Assembly (NCBI RefSeq): GCF_004022265.1
Contig: NZ_SAVB01000023.1
Coordinates: 1 to 64,000, forward strand
Direction of reading: 5' to 3'
Origin: Paenirhodobacter ferrireducens
Lineage (GTDB): Bacteria; Pseudomonadota; Alphaproteobacteria; Rhodobacterales; Rhodobacteraceae
DNA length: 64,000 bases
Within the stretch, counting starts at the first letter, position 1. Each line of letters begins with the position of its first letter. Both the position numbers and the translations under genes were made by a program. Shown here in pieces: positions 28,801 to 37,738 of this stretch. Under the pieces are notes generated by a model, which worked only from the letters and a program-made list of their open reading frames with translations, did no database searches and was not told the DNA's origin.

Positions 28801-29379
28801 GACTATCTGCCTGCACTGAAACGCAAAAACGTGATGACCCTGGCCGAGATCGCGGCCAAGGCGCAAGGCGGGCCGTTCATCGGCAAGATCGCGGGGCAGG
28901 TTGCCGTGCGGCAGGAGCGCAAGTCGGCGAAGGGCAACCGTTTCGCCTTCGTCTCGATGTCGGACCCGACCGGCCCCTTCGAGGTGACGGTGTTTTCCGA
29001 CACGCTCGAGGCCACGCGGCAATACCTCGAACCCGGGCAGGCGGTGGTGCTGACGGTCAAGGTCGATGTCGAGGGCGAGACGGTGAAGATGCTCGCGCAG
29101 GGCGCGCAGCCGATCGACCAGGTCACCGCCGATGCCGGCAGCACCGGGCTGATGATCCATGTCGAGACGCCCGAGGCGGTGGGCTCGATCGCGTCGCTGC
29201 TCGAGCGGATCGGCGGCGAGGGCAAGGTCCGCTCGCGCGGGCCGGTGCATTTCACCGTCTACGACAGCGAGCGCAATTGCCGCTATGAGCTGTGCGCGGG
29301 CAAGGAATTCCCGGTGAACCCGAAGGTGAAGGGCGCGATCCGCTCGCTGCGCGGCGTGGCGCTGGTCGAGGAGATTTGA
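25879..29379 (+). CDS. dnaE: DNA polymerase III alpha subunit
   Basis: The 1166-residue replicative polymerase subunit starts with a PHP domain (FIHLRVHTEYSLLEGAM, residues 5-21). The polymerase active site aspartates are in SMPDFDVDFCMDRREEV near residue 400, with GPGRGSGAGSLVAYAL near 360. A helix-hairpin-helix region and an OB-fold (FIGKIAGQVAVRQERK near 1000) complete the protein. Length is normal for DnaE1. It is transcribed alone, divergently from xdhA, and faces slyX. Confidence 0.97.
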   Translation: MADPRFIHLRVHTEYSLLEGAMPVKKLIKMCDAAKIPAVAVTDTNVMFSALEFCTTAKEYGLQPIMGCQTDVTFEESRPGEKPRLPAPVVLLAQTEAGYMNLMKLSTCLYIDKNGMLPQVSLGDLQAHSEGIICLTGGAEGPVGKLIQSGQLPKARDFLERLAAIYPDRLYVELQRHPGEGGRLMEGERATERPFLEMAYEMGLPIVATNEVFFPKTEMFEAHDAMLCIAEGTYVDQIEPRRRLTPQHYFKSEAEMVALFADLPEAVENTVEIAKRCAFAVYKRPPLLPKFADNEVEELRRQAWEGLKNRLAVIPHACPVEEYEERLKFELGIIEQMGFPGYFLIVADFIKWGKAHDIPVGPGRGSGAGSLVAYALTITDLDPMRYALLFERFLNPERVSMPDFDVDFCMDRREEVIRYVQQKYGRNKVGQIAAFGALLSKAAVRDVGRVLQMSYGQVDKLSKMIPVEGVKPVSIEKALADEPRLREAAKEEVVGRLLNYAQQIEGLLRNASTHAAGVVIGDRPLDELVPLYQDPRSDMPASQFNMKWVEKAGLVKFDFLGLKTLTVIQNAVNLIRKSGRPLHVDAAGNTLYEPAEGAENQINAIPIDDAKTYDLYARAHTVAVFQVESTGMMDALRRMKPTCIEDIVALVALYRPGPMENIPVYCEVKHGLRPLESLHPTIDPILKETQGIIVYQEQVMQIAQVMAGYSLGGADLLRRAMGKKIAEEMAKERPKFIEGAKKTHNIDAKKAGEVFDLLEKFANYGFNKSHAAAYALVSYQTAWLKANHPVEFMAGVMNCDIHLTDKLSTYMGEVRRALGITVVPPCVNRSLATFDVVNQQLVYALGALKNVGVEAMKLIVEARDDAPFRDLFDFARRCDMKRIGKRPLEMLARAGAFDQLDPNRRRVFESLEGLMAWSAAVAEAKASAQVSLFGDAGDDLPPPRIADVDDWLPSERLAEEHKAIGFYLSGHPLDDYLPALKRKNVMTLAEIAAKAQGGPFIGKIAGQVAVRQERKSAKGNRFAFVSMSDPTGPFEVTVFSDTLEATRQYLEPGQAVVLTVKVDVEGETVKMLAQGAQPIDQVTADAGSTGLMIHVETPEAVGSIASLLERIGGEGKVRSRGPVHFTVYDSERNCRYELCAGKEFPVNPKVKGAIRSLRGVALVEEI

Positions 29380-29419
29380 GCCCGGTGCGGGCCGGGCCCG
29401 GGGCCCGGCCGGCCGTGCA

Positions 29420-29626
29420 TCAGTAATGCGGCGGCTTCTGGTCGGCGAGCGGGATCTGCCCGCCGTCCGAAAATTCGCGCTCGGCCTCGCGCTCCATCAG
29501 CATCCCGAGACCGCGCGACAGACGCGCAATCTCGCGCTCCTGCCGGGCGACGACGTCGCTCAGCTCATCCACCGTCTTCACGAGAAACGCCATCTGTTCC
29601 TCGAGCCGCTCGATCCGGTCCGTCAT
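29420..29626 (-). CDS. slyX: SlyX-family small protein
   Basis: The 68-residue protein matches SlyX: an N-terminal coiled coil ([20 protein letters not shown]) and the family's closing PPHY. The function is unknown in all organisms. The ATG at 29626 gives the standard length; an extension to 29659 lacks family residues. It lies between dnaE and hisS on the opposite strand. Confidence 0.85.
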   Translation of the reverse strand: MTDRIERLEEQMAFLVKTVDELSDVVARQEREIARLSRGLGMLMEREAEREFSDGGQIPLADQKPPHY

Positions 29627-29699
29627 TTTCCCTCCGGCGCTTGCCGCGCGGCAGCCCATCCGCTACACCCTCGCCCGAGAAACGATCGGGTGCAAGACC

Positions 29700-31193
29700 A
29701 TGTCCAGCGAGAAGAAACCGCGCCGTCCGCGCGCGGAAACGCCGAAGGGGTTTCGCGACTATTTCGGCTCGGAAGTGACCGAGCGGACCGAAATGCTCGC
29801 CACCATCGCGGACGTCTATCGCGCGCATGGCTTCGACCCGCTGGAAACCTCGGCGGTCGAGACGGTCGAGGCACTGGGCAAGTTCCTGCCCGATGTCGAC
29901 CGGCCGAACGAGGGCGTTTTCGCCTGGCAGGATGAGGGCGGCGACTGGCTGGCGCTGCGCTATGACATGACGGCGCCGCTCGCCCGCGTCGCGGCGCAGT
30001 TCCGCAACGACCTGCCCAGCCCCTACCGGCGCTATACGATGGGCCCGGTCTGGCGCAACGAAAAGCCCGGCCCCGGCCGCTTCCGCCAGTTCTATCAATG
30101 CGACGCCGACACCGTGGGCGCGCCCTCGGTCGCGGCCGATGCCGAGATCTGCGGCATGCTGGCCGACGCGCTGGAGGCGGTGGGCATTCCGCGCGGCGAC
30201 TATGTGGTGCGGGTGAACAACCGCAAGGTGCTGAACGGGGTGATGGAAGTGGCGGGCGTGCTCGACCCCACCGACCCCGAGAAATTCGCCGAGGAACGCG
30301 GCATCGTGCTGCGCGCGATCGACAAGTTCGACAAGTTCGGCGAGACGGGCGTGCGCGCGCTGATCGGCAAGGGGCGGCTTGACGAGTCGGGCGACTTCAC
30401 CAAGGGCGCCGGGCTGACCGACGCACAGGCCGACGTGGTGATGGGCTTCATGGAGGCCAAGCGCGACACCGGCGCCGCCACCGTCGCGCGGCTGCGCGAG
30501 CTGGTCGCGGGCTCGGCCCTTGGCGCCGAGGGGGTGGACGAGCTTGAACTGATCGCCGCGCTCCTCGACGGGCAGGGCTATGGCCCGGACCGCATCGTCA
30601 TCGACCCCTCGGTGGTGCGCGGGCTTGGCTATTACACCGGCCCGGTGTTCGAGGCCGAACTGACCTTCGAGATCCTCGACGAGAAGGGGCGCAAGCGCTC
30701 CTTCGGGTCGGTTGCGGGCGGCGGGCGTTATGACGACCTCGTCAAGCGCTTCACCGGCCAGACCGTGCCGGCGACCGGCGTCTCGATCGGTGTCGACCGG
30801 CTGCTGGCCGCACTGCGCGCCAAGGGGCGGATCGGCGGCACGGCGCAGGGCCCCGTCGTCGTGACGGTGATGGACCGCAACCGGATGGGCGATTACCTCG
30901 CCATGGCCTCCGAGCTGCGCCGCGCCGGACTGCGCGCCGAGGTCTATCTGGGCAATCCGAAGAACTTCGGCAATCAGCTCAAATACGCCGACAAGCGCGA
31001 GAGCCCGGTCGCGGTCATCCAGGGCACCGACGAGGCCGCCCGCGGCGTCGTGCAGATCAAGGACCTGGTGCTCGGCGCGAAGATCGCCGCCTCGGCCAGC
31101 CTCGAGGAGTGGAAGAACCAGCCCGCGCAGGTCGAAGTGCCGCGCGACGAGATGGTCGCCACGGTGAAACGCATGCTGGGGCTGGGCCTGTGA
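29700..31193 (+). CDS. hisS: Histidine--tRNA ligase
   Basis: The 497-residue class II aminoacyl-tRNA synthetase charges tRNA-His. After a short basic N-terminus, motif 2 is [27 protein letters not shown] near residue 100, the histidine-A motif is [15 protein letters not shown] near 307, motif 3 is [14 protein letters not shown] near 360, and a C-terminal anticodon-binding domain follows. The stop overlaps the ATG of hisZ (TGATG), coupling it to histidine synthesis genes. Confidence 0.96.
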   Translation: MSSEKKPRRPRAETPKGFRDYFGSEVTERTEMLATIADVYRAHGFDPLETSAVETVEALGKFLPDVDRPNEGVFAWQDEGGDWLALRYDMTAPLARVAAQFRNDLPSPYRRYTMGPVWRNEKPGPGRFRQFYQCDADTVGAPSVAADAEICGMLADALEAVGIPRGDYVVRVNNRKVLNGVMEVAGVLDPTDPEKFAEERGIVLRAIDKFDKFGETGVRALIGKGRLDESGDFTKGAGLTDAQADVVMGFMEAKRDTGAATVARLRELVAGSALGAEGVDELELIAALLDGQGYGPDRIVIDPSVVRGLGYYTGPVFEAELTFEILDEKGRKRSFGSVAGGGRYDDLVKRFTGQTVPATGVSIGVDRLLAALRAKGRIGGTAQGPVVVTVMDRNRMGDYLAMASELRRAGLRAEVYLGNPKNFGNQLKYADKRESPVAVIQGTDEAARGVVQIKDLVLGAKIAASASLEEWKNQPAQVEVPRDEMVATVKRMLGLGL

Positions 31194-32266
31194 TGGCGTC
31201 GAAACCCCGTTCCAGCGAGATCGGCGAGCGCCTTCTGGGCGCCTTCCTGCGTGCCGGCGCCGCCGAGGTCACGCCCGACATCCTGCAGCCGGCCGAGACC
31301 CTGCTCGACCTTTACGGCGAGGATATCCGCGCCCGCGCCTATGTCACCTCGGACCCGCTGCGCGGCGAGATGATGCTGCGCCCCGACTTCACCGTGCCGG
31401 TGGTCGAGGCGCACATGGCGGGCGGCGCCGAGCCTGCGCGCTATTGCTACATGGGCGAGGTCTTCCGCCGTCAGGATCACCGCGGCGCGGCGCGGGCGAA
31501 CGAATACCTGCAGGCGGGCTACGAGGTCTTCGACCGCGAGGACCCCGAGGCCGCCGATGCCGAGGTCTTCGCGCTCTTCGCCCGGCTGCTGGCGCATCTG
31601 CGGCTGACCAGCACGATCGGCGACATCGGCATCCTGCGCGCCGCGGTCGAGGGCATCGACACCATCGCGCCGCGCAAGGCGGCGCTCGCGCGTCACATCT
31701 GGCGGCCGCGCCGCTTCCACGGCCTGCTGCAGCGCTATGCGGGGATCACCCCGGTGCCGGGCGGGCGGGCCGCGCTGCTGTCCGCCGGGGCGCCCGAGGG
31801 TGCGCCCTGGATCGGGCTGCGCAGCCCCGAGGAGATGGCGGCGCGTATCGCCGTGCTGCGCGCCGATGCCGCCGCCGCGCCGATCCCGACCGAGGTCGTC
31901 GCGCAGCTCGACGCACTTTTCGCGCTGAGCTGCCCGGCCGAGGAGGCCCCCGCGCGGCTGTCGGCGCTTGGCATCGCCGCGCTGCCGCCGGCGATCGCCC
32001 GGCTCGAGCGGCGCCTTGCTGCCATGGCCGCGCGCGGCATCGACACCTCGGCGCTGCGCTTCGAGGCGAGCCACGGCCGCACCACGATGGAATATTACGA
32101 CGGCTTCGTCTTCACCTTCACTGCCGCCGATCCGGCGCTGCCGCCGGTGGCCTCGGGCGGGCGCTATGATGCGCTGACCCGGTTCCTCGGGCAGGGGCGC
32201 GAGATTCCGGCCGTGGGCGGGGTGATCCGCCCGGGGCTGGTGGCCGATCTGGAGGCGCAGGCATGA
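31193..32266 (+). CDS. hisZ: ATP phosphoribosyltransferase regulatory subunit
   Basis: The 357-residue HisS-like protein lacks tRNA charging activity in its family and is the regulatory partner of short-form HisG. The paralogous class II core is clear (MMLRPDFTVPVVEAHM, RYCYMGEVFRRQ, ASGGRYDALTRFLG), but the histidine-binding and anticodon parts of HisS are missing. It starts inside the hisS stop codon and overlaps hisG by four bases. Confidence 0.93.
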   Translation: MASKPRSSEIGERLLGAFLRAGAAEVTPDILQPAETLLDLYGEDIRARAYVTSDPLRGEMMLRPDFTVPVVEAHMAGGAEPARYCYMGEVFRRQDHRGAARANEYLQAGYEVFDREDPEAADAEVFALFARLLAHLRLTSTIGDIGILRAAVEGIDTIAPRKAALARHIWRPRRFHGLLQRYAGITPVPGGRAALLSAGAPEGAPWIGLRSPEEMAARIAVLRADAAAAPIPTEVVAQLDALFALSCPAEEAPARLSALGIAALPPAIARLERRLAAMAARGIDTSALRFEASHGRTTMEYYDGFVFTFTAADPALPPVASGGRYDALTRFLGQGREIPAVGGVIRPGLVADLEAQA

Positions 32267-32955
32267 GCGCGATCAAGCTGGGCGTGCCCTCGAAGGGGCG
32301 GCTGATGGAGAAGACCTTCGACTGGTTTGCCGAGCGGGGCATCCGCCTGCGCCGCACCGGGTCGGAGCGCGAATATGCGGGCGCCGTCGATGGCGTCGAG
32401 AAAGTCGAACTGGTGCTGCTCTCGGCGGGCGAGATCCCGCGCGAGCTGGCCGCCGGGCGCATCCATCTGGGGGTGACGGGGTCCGATCTCGTGCGCGACA
32501 AGCTCGCCGATTGGCCGACGCTGGTCGAGGAGCTGGCGCCGATGGGCTTCGGCCATGCCGATCTGATCATCGCGGTGCCGGCCTGCTGGGCCGATGTCGA
32601 CACGCTTGAGGATCTGGACGCCGCCGCGCATGCCTTCCGCGCGGCGCATGGCCACCGGCTGCGGATCGCGACGAAGTATCACCGGCTGGTGCGCGAGTTC
32701 CTGACCCGCGAGGGGATTGCCGACTGGCAGCTTGTCGACAGTCAGGGCGCGACCGAGGGCACGGTGAAGAACCTGACCGCGGAGGCGATCGCCGACATCA
32801 CCTCGTCGGGCGAGACGCTGCGGGCGAACCATCTCAAGATCCTGTCGGACGGGCTCATTCACAGTTCGCAGGCGACGCTCTTCGCCTCGCGCATGGCCGA
32901 CTGGGCGGGGCTCGAGGCGCCGCGCGCGGCGCTGATCGCGCAGCTCGGGGTCTGA
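32263..32955 (+). CDS. hisG: ATP phosphoribosyltransferase, short form
   Basis: The 230-residue enzyme catalyses the first step of histidine biosynthesis, ATP plus PRPP to phosphoribosyl-ATP. It has the N-terminal LGVPSKGRLME motif and the PRPP-binding ADITSSGETLRANHLKIL near residue 180. It lacks the C-terminal regulatory domain of long HisG, which explains the need for HisZ encoded just upstream. A terminator hairpin follows at 32984. Confidence 0.95.
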   Translation: MSAIKLGVPSKGRLMEKTFDWFAERGIRLRRTGSEREYAGAVDGVEKVELVLLSAGEIPRELAAGRIHLGVTGSDLVRDKLADWPTLVEELAPMGFGHADLIIAVPACWADVDTLEDLDAAAHAFRAAHGHRLRIATKYHRLVREFLTREGIADWQLVDSQGATEGTVKNLTAEAIADITSSGETLRANHLKILSDGLIHSSQATLFASRMADWAGLEAPRAALIAQLGV

Positions 32956-32983
32956 GCGGCAGGCTGCACGGAAAGACATGACG

Positions 32984-33012
32984 AAACGGCCGGGCATCGT
33001 CCCGGTCGTTTT
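32984..33012 (+). terminator. Terminator after hisG
   Basis: AAACGGCCGGG and CCCGGTCGTTTT form a stem of about eleven pairs around CATCGT, ending in a T run. It closes the hisS-hisZ-hisG operon. Confidence 0.85.
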
Positions 33013-33100
33013 CGTATGGGGGCAATGCAGCGACGGGGAGGGGAGAAAAACACGGAGAAGGCGCGGGTGGAGCGCGTCTCGGTTTCGATGTCTTGGGGAA

Positions 33101-33119
33101 GAAGTGGCAGCCCGTAGGG
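33101..33119. repeat. Attachment site attL
   Basis: GAAGTGGCAGCCCGTAGGG is identical to 47761-47779, which spans the 3' end of the tRNA-Glu gene. This is the distal copy created by integration; it is not part of a tRNA here. Confidence 0.9.
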
Positions 33120-33257
33120 CTGTCATGCGGGGGTAAATGTAGAACATACCGTTTCCGTTATTCATATAAATCAATCACTTACAGATTCTGCCGGGGCGCT
33201 GGATCAAGATGTAGTTGTGGGTTAGTTTGGGGGCCAGTTTTCCGGCAGAGGCATTCC
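33120..33257 (+). promoter_or_regulatory. Left-end region with integrase promoter
   Basis: The 138 bases between attL and the integrase start codon are AT-rich in the middle (ATTCATATAAATCAATCACT) and contain TTGGGGGCCA at 33228-33237, which recurs at 47704-47713 near the right end. The region probably holds the integrase promoter and integrase arm sites. Confidence 0.4.
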
Positions 33258-34553
33258 ATGGGTACGTTGAAAGCGTCCGAACTCGACGCCCTCCCTCAGG
33301 GCAAGAAGCACCACGACGGCGACGGCCTCTACTTCGACAAGAAGGTGCGCGGCGCTTCATGGATATACAAGTTTACGCTGCACGGACAGGCCCGCGAGAT
33401 GGGGTTGGGCAAATACCCAGAGATCGGCCTGACCAAGGCGCGTGAACTGGCGGGGAAGGCGCGTGCTTTGCGTGCGGAAGGCAAGGACCCGATCCGGGAG
33501 CGTGAAGCAGCCAAGCGGCTGGGCATCACGTTCGAAGAGGCGGCGCGAGAGTACTGGCGGGTGCACTGCCAGAACCGCGCGCGGCCAAACGACTGGATCA
33601 GGGGCATGGAGATCAACGTCTTCCCCCACATCGGCAAGAAGGCGGTTGTGAGCCTCTCGCCGCCAGACATCATCAAGTTCATGAAACCCATCTGGGGGCT
33701 GGAAAAGACGCGAAAGCTCCGCCAGTGGATCAACGCCGTGATTGGCTTCGTCTCGGCGGATGATCCTCGCGTGGATCGCGAGATCATGAACCGTGTGGCG
33801 GGTGCCTTGGGGCCGCAGAACATCACCTATGAGAACCTTGCCGCAATCCAGTGGAATGCCATTCCCGACCTCTGGTGCGCGCTGCCTCCGACGCTGGTCG
33901 GCCTCAGCATGAAGATGCTGGTCCTGACTGGGCTTCGGGTTCGACCGGTGATCCTTGCAGATTGGTCAGAGTTCGATTTCACCGAGAACATCTGGGTCGT
34001 GCCACCGGGCCGGGTGAAAGGCTGGAAGTACCGCTACCGGGTCCCGCTGACGCGGGCCATGATCGAGACCCTGAACGAAGCAGGACGGCGCTGGGGCAAA
34101 TCTGGCCTCGTCTTCCCATCAGCGGACTCGAAGTCGGGCCATCTCTCCAACAACGCCCATCGCCTTTGGCTCCATGACCATGAGTGGAAGGATGAGAACG
34201 GTGAACTGGCGACGGCGCACGGGCTGCGCAGCGCGGTTCGGACATGGATGCACGACCGAAAGCCGCCAGTGGACTTCAGGCTGTCGGAGCACATCCTGCA
34301 GCACATGGGTTCGCTCGGCAGCCAGACGGAGCAAGCCTACCTGCGTTCGGATGCGCTCGATCATCGCCGCGAGGTTCTGGAGGAATGGTCGGAGTTTGTG
34401 GTCAGTAAGGAGGTGGATCGGAGAAGGGCGGAGGGCGCGCGTCAGCGGGCATTGGACCGGCTGGACGAGGTCGTGCTGGCGGACGGACGCACGCTCCGCG
34501 AGGCAGAGGAATGGGCGCGTCCTGAGGACAAGGACGAGTGGCTGGGTGGTTGA
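33258..34553 (+). CDS. int: P4-type tyrosine integrase
   Basis: The 431-residue site-specific recombinase has the N-terminal DUF4102-type arm-binding region (LKASELDALPQGKKHHDGDGLY... GKYPEIGLTKAREL), a core-binding domain and a catalytic domain with Arg in LVLTGLRVRPVI, His-x-x-Arg in TAHGLRSAVRTW, and a late His plus Tyr in EHILQHMG...TEQAYLRSD. It should act on the tRNA-Glu attachment site 139 bases away. The ATG at 33258 is used because the family motif begins right after it; the longer frame back to 33093 crosses attL. Confidence 0.94.
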   Translation: MGTLKASELDALPQGKKHHDGDGLYFDKKVRGASWIYKFTLHGQAREMGLGKYPEIGLTKARELAGKARALRAEGKDPIREREAAKRLGITFEEAAREYWRVHCQNRARPNDWIRGMEINVFPHIGKKAVVSLSPPDIIKFMKPIWGLEKTRKLRQWINAVIGFVSADDPRVDREIMNRVAGALGPQNITYENLAAIQWNAIPDLWCALPPTLVGLSMKMLVLTGLRVRPVILADWSEFDFTENIWVVPPGRVKGWKYRYRVPLTRAMIETLNEAGRRWGKSGLVFPSADSKSGHLSNNAHRLWLHDHEWKDENGELATAHGLRSAVRTWMHDRKPPVDFRLSEHILQHMGSLGSQTEQAYLRSDALDHRREVLEEWSEFVVSKEVDRRRAEGARQRALDRLDEVVLADGRTLREAEEWARPEDKDEWLGG

Positions 34554-34597
34554 AAAAGGTACGTTGTGCCCACTATGGTGCCACCGTGAGGTGGACC

Positions 34598-34987
34598 ATG
34601 GCAAAGATCAAAGCAGATGATGAAAAGCTGAAGGTCCGCACGGTCTCGCTGCCCATGGACCTTTACGAGCGCCTGCAGCCCATCGTGGATGCTGCTGTTG
34701 CTGCCGGGGAAAACGAGGCATTCGTGCTGCGGCAGGTTGCTCGCATCTCTCTCCAGCGGCAATGGACGGCGACCTTCCTAGAAGTGCCAGCAGAAGTTAC
34801 GCGCGAGCGGGATCGCGACCGCGTGACGCCCCGGTTGGCACTCCCGCCAGCCATGGACGAGCAGGTGTTCGCGCTGGCGGAGTATTCCGCATTCAGCCGG
34901 TGGTTCACCTTCGCGGTGGAGCAGTTCTTGCGACAGTACCAGAAGGGAGACCCCCATCTGTTCGTCGTCCTGCCGCGCCGCAGTTGA
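34598..34987 (+). CDS. Hypothetical protein, ribbon-helix-helix-like N-terminus
   Basis: The 129-residue protein is not recognised. Residues 10-45 (KLKVRTVSLPMDLYERLQPI...) resemble the strand-helix-helix start of ribbon-helix-helix DNA-binding proteins, but I cannot confirm the fold. It follows the integrase by 44 bases on the same strand, where satellites and plasmids often encode regulators. GGTGGACC precedes the ATG. Confidence 0.6.
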   Translation: MAKIKADDEKLKVRTVSLPMDLYERLQPIVDAAVAAGENEAFVLRQVARISLQRQWTATFLEVPAEVTRERDRDRVTPRLALPPAMDEQVFALAEYSAFSRWFTFAVEQFLRQYQKGDPHLFVVLPRRS

Positions 34988-35145
34988 GATTCACTTTTGG
35001 ATTTCTAACCCATATTTCCAGTACCTACGCGCTCGACCCGCCCCTCCCGGTACCCTCGTCGCGGGTCCCTGTGTGCTATTTTTGCAACGGTATCGGTCAA
35101 GGGTCGCGCGGGCGGAGTCGTTGTGAGCCGCCCGCGCGCGCCTTG

Positions 35146-35508
35146 CTAGGCCATGGCAGGGAACACGTGGCGGATATTGTGCCGCGCCTTCATGTCATCC
35201 AGCGCCGCGCGCAAGGCGTGCCCGGCGGAGTCGATTGCCGCCGTGGTGCTGGCAGGTGACCAGATAGACGCGCGGGCAATGGCAAGGCGACGGCGCGCGC
35301 TGGCAAGGTCCTGAAGACGTTCCAGACGGGCAAGCTCTTGCGCCTTGTCCATGAGCTGGGCCGTCAGCTTTTCAACGTCCTGTCCTATCGTTGCATGGCG
35401 CAAGGCGTCCTTTGCCGCGCGTGCCGCCATGTTGACGCGCGGGCAGGATATGCCGCGCCGTTCCAGCGCCTTCACCTCTTTCAGCATGGCTTGGATGTCA
35501 CCGATCAT
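35146..35508 (-). CDS. Hypothetical small helical protein
   Basis: The 120-residue protein is unrecognised. It is mostly charged, alanine-rich helix (MLKEVKALERRG, LTAQLMDKAQELARLERLQ) and may form a coiled coil. A good ribosome site (AGAAGGAG) lies before the ATG, which supports it as a real gene. It is the only minus-strand gene between the integrase and the iteron region, so it may be transcribed from the iteron stretch. Confidence 0.6.
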   Translation of the reverse strand: MIGDIQAMLKEVKALERRGISCPRVNMAARAAKDALRHATIGQDVEKLTAQLMDKAQELARLERLQDLASARRRLAIARASIWSPASTTAAIDSAGHALRAALDDMKARHNIRHVFPAMA

Positions 35509-37154
35509 GTTCGACTCCTTCTGTTGATCGTGTCACGATACTACACAATGACAGAACGATTCGCTATTTGATTCAATATGATAGCCGGATTCAACGCTAG
35601 CCAACGCGCTAGCATTCCAGCCAGCCCGACGGCGCGCGCCGCACGGTCGGACGGCAGGGGTGGAGGCGGGCGATCTCGCCGGGGCGCGCCCAGCCGGGCA
35701 CCTCGCGGCGAGGGCAAAATCGAAATCGCCGAAAGCGGATTCAAAAAATGAGAACTCATAGAAAAAAACGGACTCCCGTCGAATCAAAAACACTCGCGCG
35801 TAGAATCGAAAACGCTCGGGCGTAGAATCAAAAATGAGAGATCGTAGAATCAAAAATTCAGCGAGCGTCAGACCAAATCGACTGAGCGCCAGATCGAGCC
35901 TGAGCGGGCATCGAGGTCGAGCGCGGCGAACGCGTGAGCGATGATGCTGACAGGCCGCAAGGGGCAGGTCGGCACAAGCCCGCTAACGCGGGGCACGACC
36001 AAGCCATCAAGCCACCCAGCCGCATAGCCGCCGATGCCAGCCTAGCCTTAGGCACAACACTGCGGTCAAAGCGCCAGAGCGCGCCAGACAGCCTCGCTAT
36101 CATCGACATGGGTCGACACCTGCCTGACGTCCGAGGCGCGCTCCTGAGGGCGTTCCAGCGCGTTCTCGGCGCATGCCTGTGGGCCTGTCTGCCGTAGTGG
36201 CATCTGTGTGACGTGGAAAGCCTCATCTTGGCGTGTGGGTGTGTTGCGGTGAGGTGGACTTGCCCGAGGCCCGCCGTTAGGCGGGTTGGGTGGCTGGTGG
36301 GCTGGCTGGGCTGTTCTGCGGGTGCGCGGCTGGAGCCGATCCGGGAATGGCATGACCCCGCTGACGCGGGCGGACTGACCATGTGGCTGCGATGGCTAGG
36401 CAGGCACGGACCAAGTCGGTGGCGGTGCGCGCGGAGAGGGGGACATTGGTGGTGAGGTGACGAACCGGTGGGACGGTAACGGGCTGTGTGGACAGGCAGG
36501 GTGATGGTGTTGGCCCGCGTTAGCGGGCTACCAGATTGTGTGTATGTGGGCCTGCTGACTACATGATAGTGTGTAGTGATCCCGTTGAATGCGGCGAATG
36601 CCTAATTCGGCACTAGGGATGGTGGCGATTCGGGGTGAATCTGGCTAGATGTGGGGTGGCTGAAGGTGGCATTTTCTGGGGAATCGAGGGGGCCTATCTC
36701 GAATCCGAGGGGGACCCCGGTCGTAATTCTGAGAGGGTCCCTCGATTGGCTGGAAAGAGGGGTGGGGGTCTTCATTTCCTGAGGGTCCCTCGGCCCGGAT
36801 GTGCTATTTTCCGCAATAGGTCACATGGGATGTGACGAAATGCAGCGGTCGGGCCAATAGAATCAAGCAGTTGAATGCGATGCTGCGATGCAGCAAATTG
36901 GGTGCTGAAATCGGCACATCTCGCTCCGGCAAATCGTCACATCTGGTAGCGCGATGGGTCAGGAAGGATGACTTATGTGTCTGGCGAGGGTGTGGGGCCG
37001 GTTCGAAAAGCGGGTGGGTCCCCTATGTGTGCGCTTTTGCATAAATTTGACCATTTGGTCAAATAATGGTGCAGCAGCACACAAAGAAGCCGCCCCGAGG
37101 GAGGCGGCTGCTGGGAGCGTGAGGTTGGTGGAGGTCGGCTGAGGTTCTGGGAGG
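35509..37154. other. Gene-free stretch of 1.6 kb with iterons and palindromes
   Basis: I see no convincing coding sequence here; short frames lack ribosome sites and normal composition. It contains four 22-bp iterons (35778-35865), four copies of the CCCGC-loop-GCGGG palindrome, two copies of GAGGGTCCCTC (36733-36743 and 36781-36791), and several related GAGGGGG runs (36680-36720). Such a concentration suggests a replication, partition or regulatory locus. Confidence 0.55.
35778..35865 (+). repeat. Array of four 22-bp iterons
   Basis: The core GTMGAATCRAAAA starts at 35778, 35800, 35822 and 35844, exactly 22 bases apart, with a variable nine-base remainder rich in CTCG-type sequence. Degenerate relatives appear just upstream (GGATTCAAAAAATGAGA near 35737 and ATAGAAAAAAACGG near 35758). 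Two-helical-turn spacing on one strand is typical of replication initiator or partition protein binding arrays. Confidence 0.8.
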
Positions 37155-37538
37155 TCAGATGAGGCCCGGCACCGGTTCGGTCACGAGGCAAACCTCCTGC
37201 CAATCCATGCTGCCATCCTCTTCATTGTGGTTCCATTCCACGATCAGCCTGAAGTCGAGCAGCGCGCCACGCGGGCAAACCTTTCGGACGGCTTGCATGA
37301 GGGCGTCGATGGCGCGGTCGACCTTGATCATGACCATGAAGCTGGGACCGTCGTCGAATTGGTCCAGTGGGCGCTCGGCTCCAGTCGTCAGCTTGAAGCC
37401 ATCTTGCTCCAGAATCTGGCACAGATCGTCACGGAAGCCTTCACTGACCAAAGGGCCGTAGACGCTGACTTCAAGCAGGACGGCGGTATCAGGACGGGAC
37501 GGGTCTCCGAACGGGGTTGGCATTTCGTGGACGGGCAT
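37155..37538 (-). CDS. Hypothetical protein beside restriction-modification genes
   Basis: The 127-residue protein is unrecognised. It looks like a small soluble alpha/beta protein rich in acidic residues, with no signal peptide or membrane helix. A strong AAGGAG site sits before the ATG. It is divergent from the PLD-fold nuclease (200-base gap), so it may be a regulator or accessory factor of the restriction system, but nothing in the sequence proves this. Confidence 0.65.
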   Translation of the reverse strand: MPVHEMPTPFGDPSRPDTAVLLEVSVYGPLVSEGFRDDLCQILEQDGFKLTTGAERPLDQFDDGPSFMVMIKVDRAIDALMQAVRKVCPRGALLDFRLIVEWNHNEEDGSMDWQEVCLVTEPVPGLI

Positions 37539-37738
37539 GTGGGTCTCCTTAGAATCGAATCATCGTGTCATTTTGAATTACGGTAATGCCCGTCCTTAGG
37601 AGCTGTCAACGAGGATTCTGCTTGCCTGACAATGTCTTCTGCATCCTGTCATCCTGCGTGGAACAGGTCAGTGACAATGACGAAAACAACGCCCGATTGT
37701 CACAGCGGCTTGCCCAAGCCCCCCTTTGGTCGCTACCC

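Noticed and set aside
25807-29250. Long minus-strand open frame opposite dnaE
   Set aside because: Antisense shadow of dnaE with biased composition and no recognisable protein.
33093-33257. N-terminal extension of the integrase
   Set aside because: It would cross the attL site and promoter region; the family's N-terminal motif begins at the ATG at 33258.
35778-35865. CRISPR array
   Set aside because: Units are 22 bp in total with only nine variable bases, no spacers of 30 bp or more, and no cas genes; the array fits iterons.
35934-36455. Short open frames (87 and 80 codons) in the gene-free stretch
   Set aside because: They start weakly, show no ribosome site or domain, and run across the palindromes; composition differs from the element's real genes.
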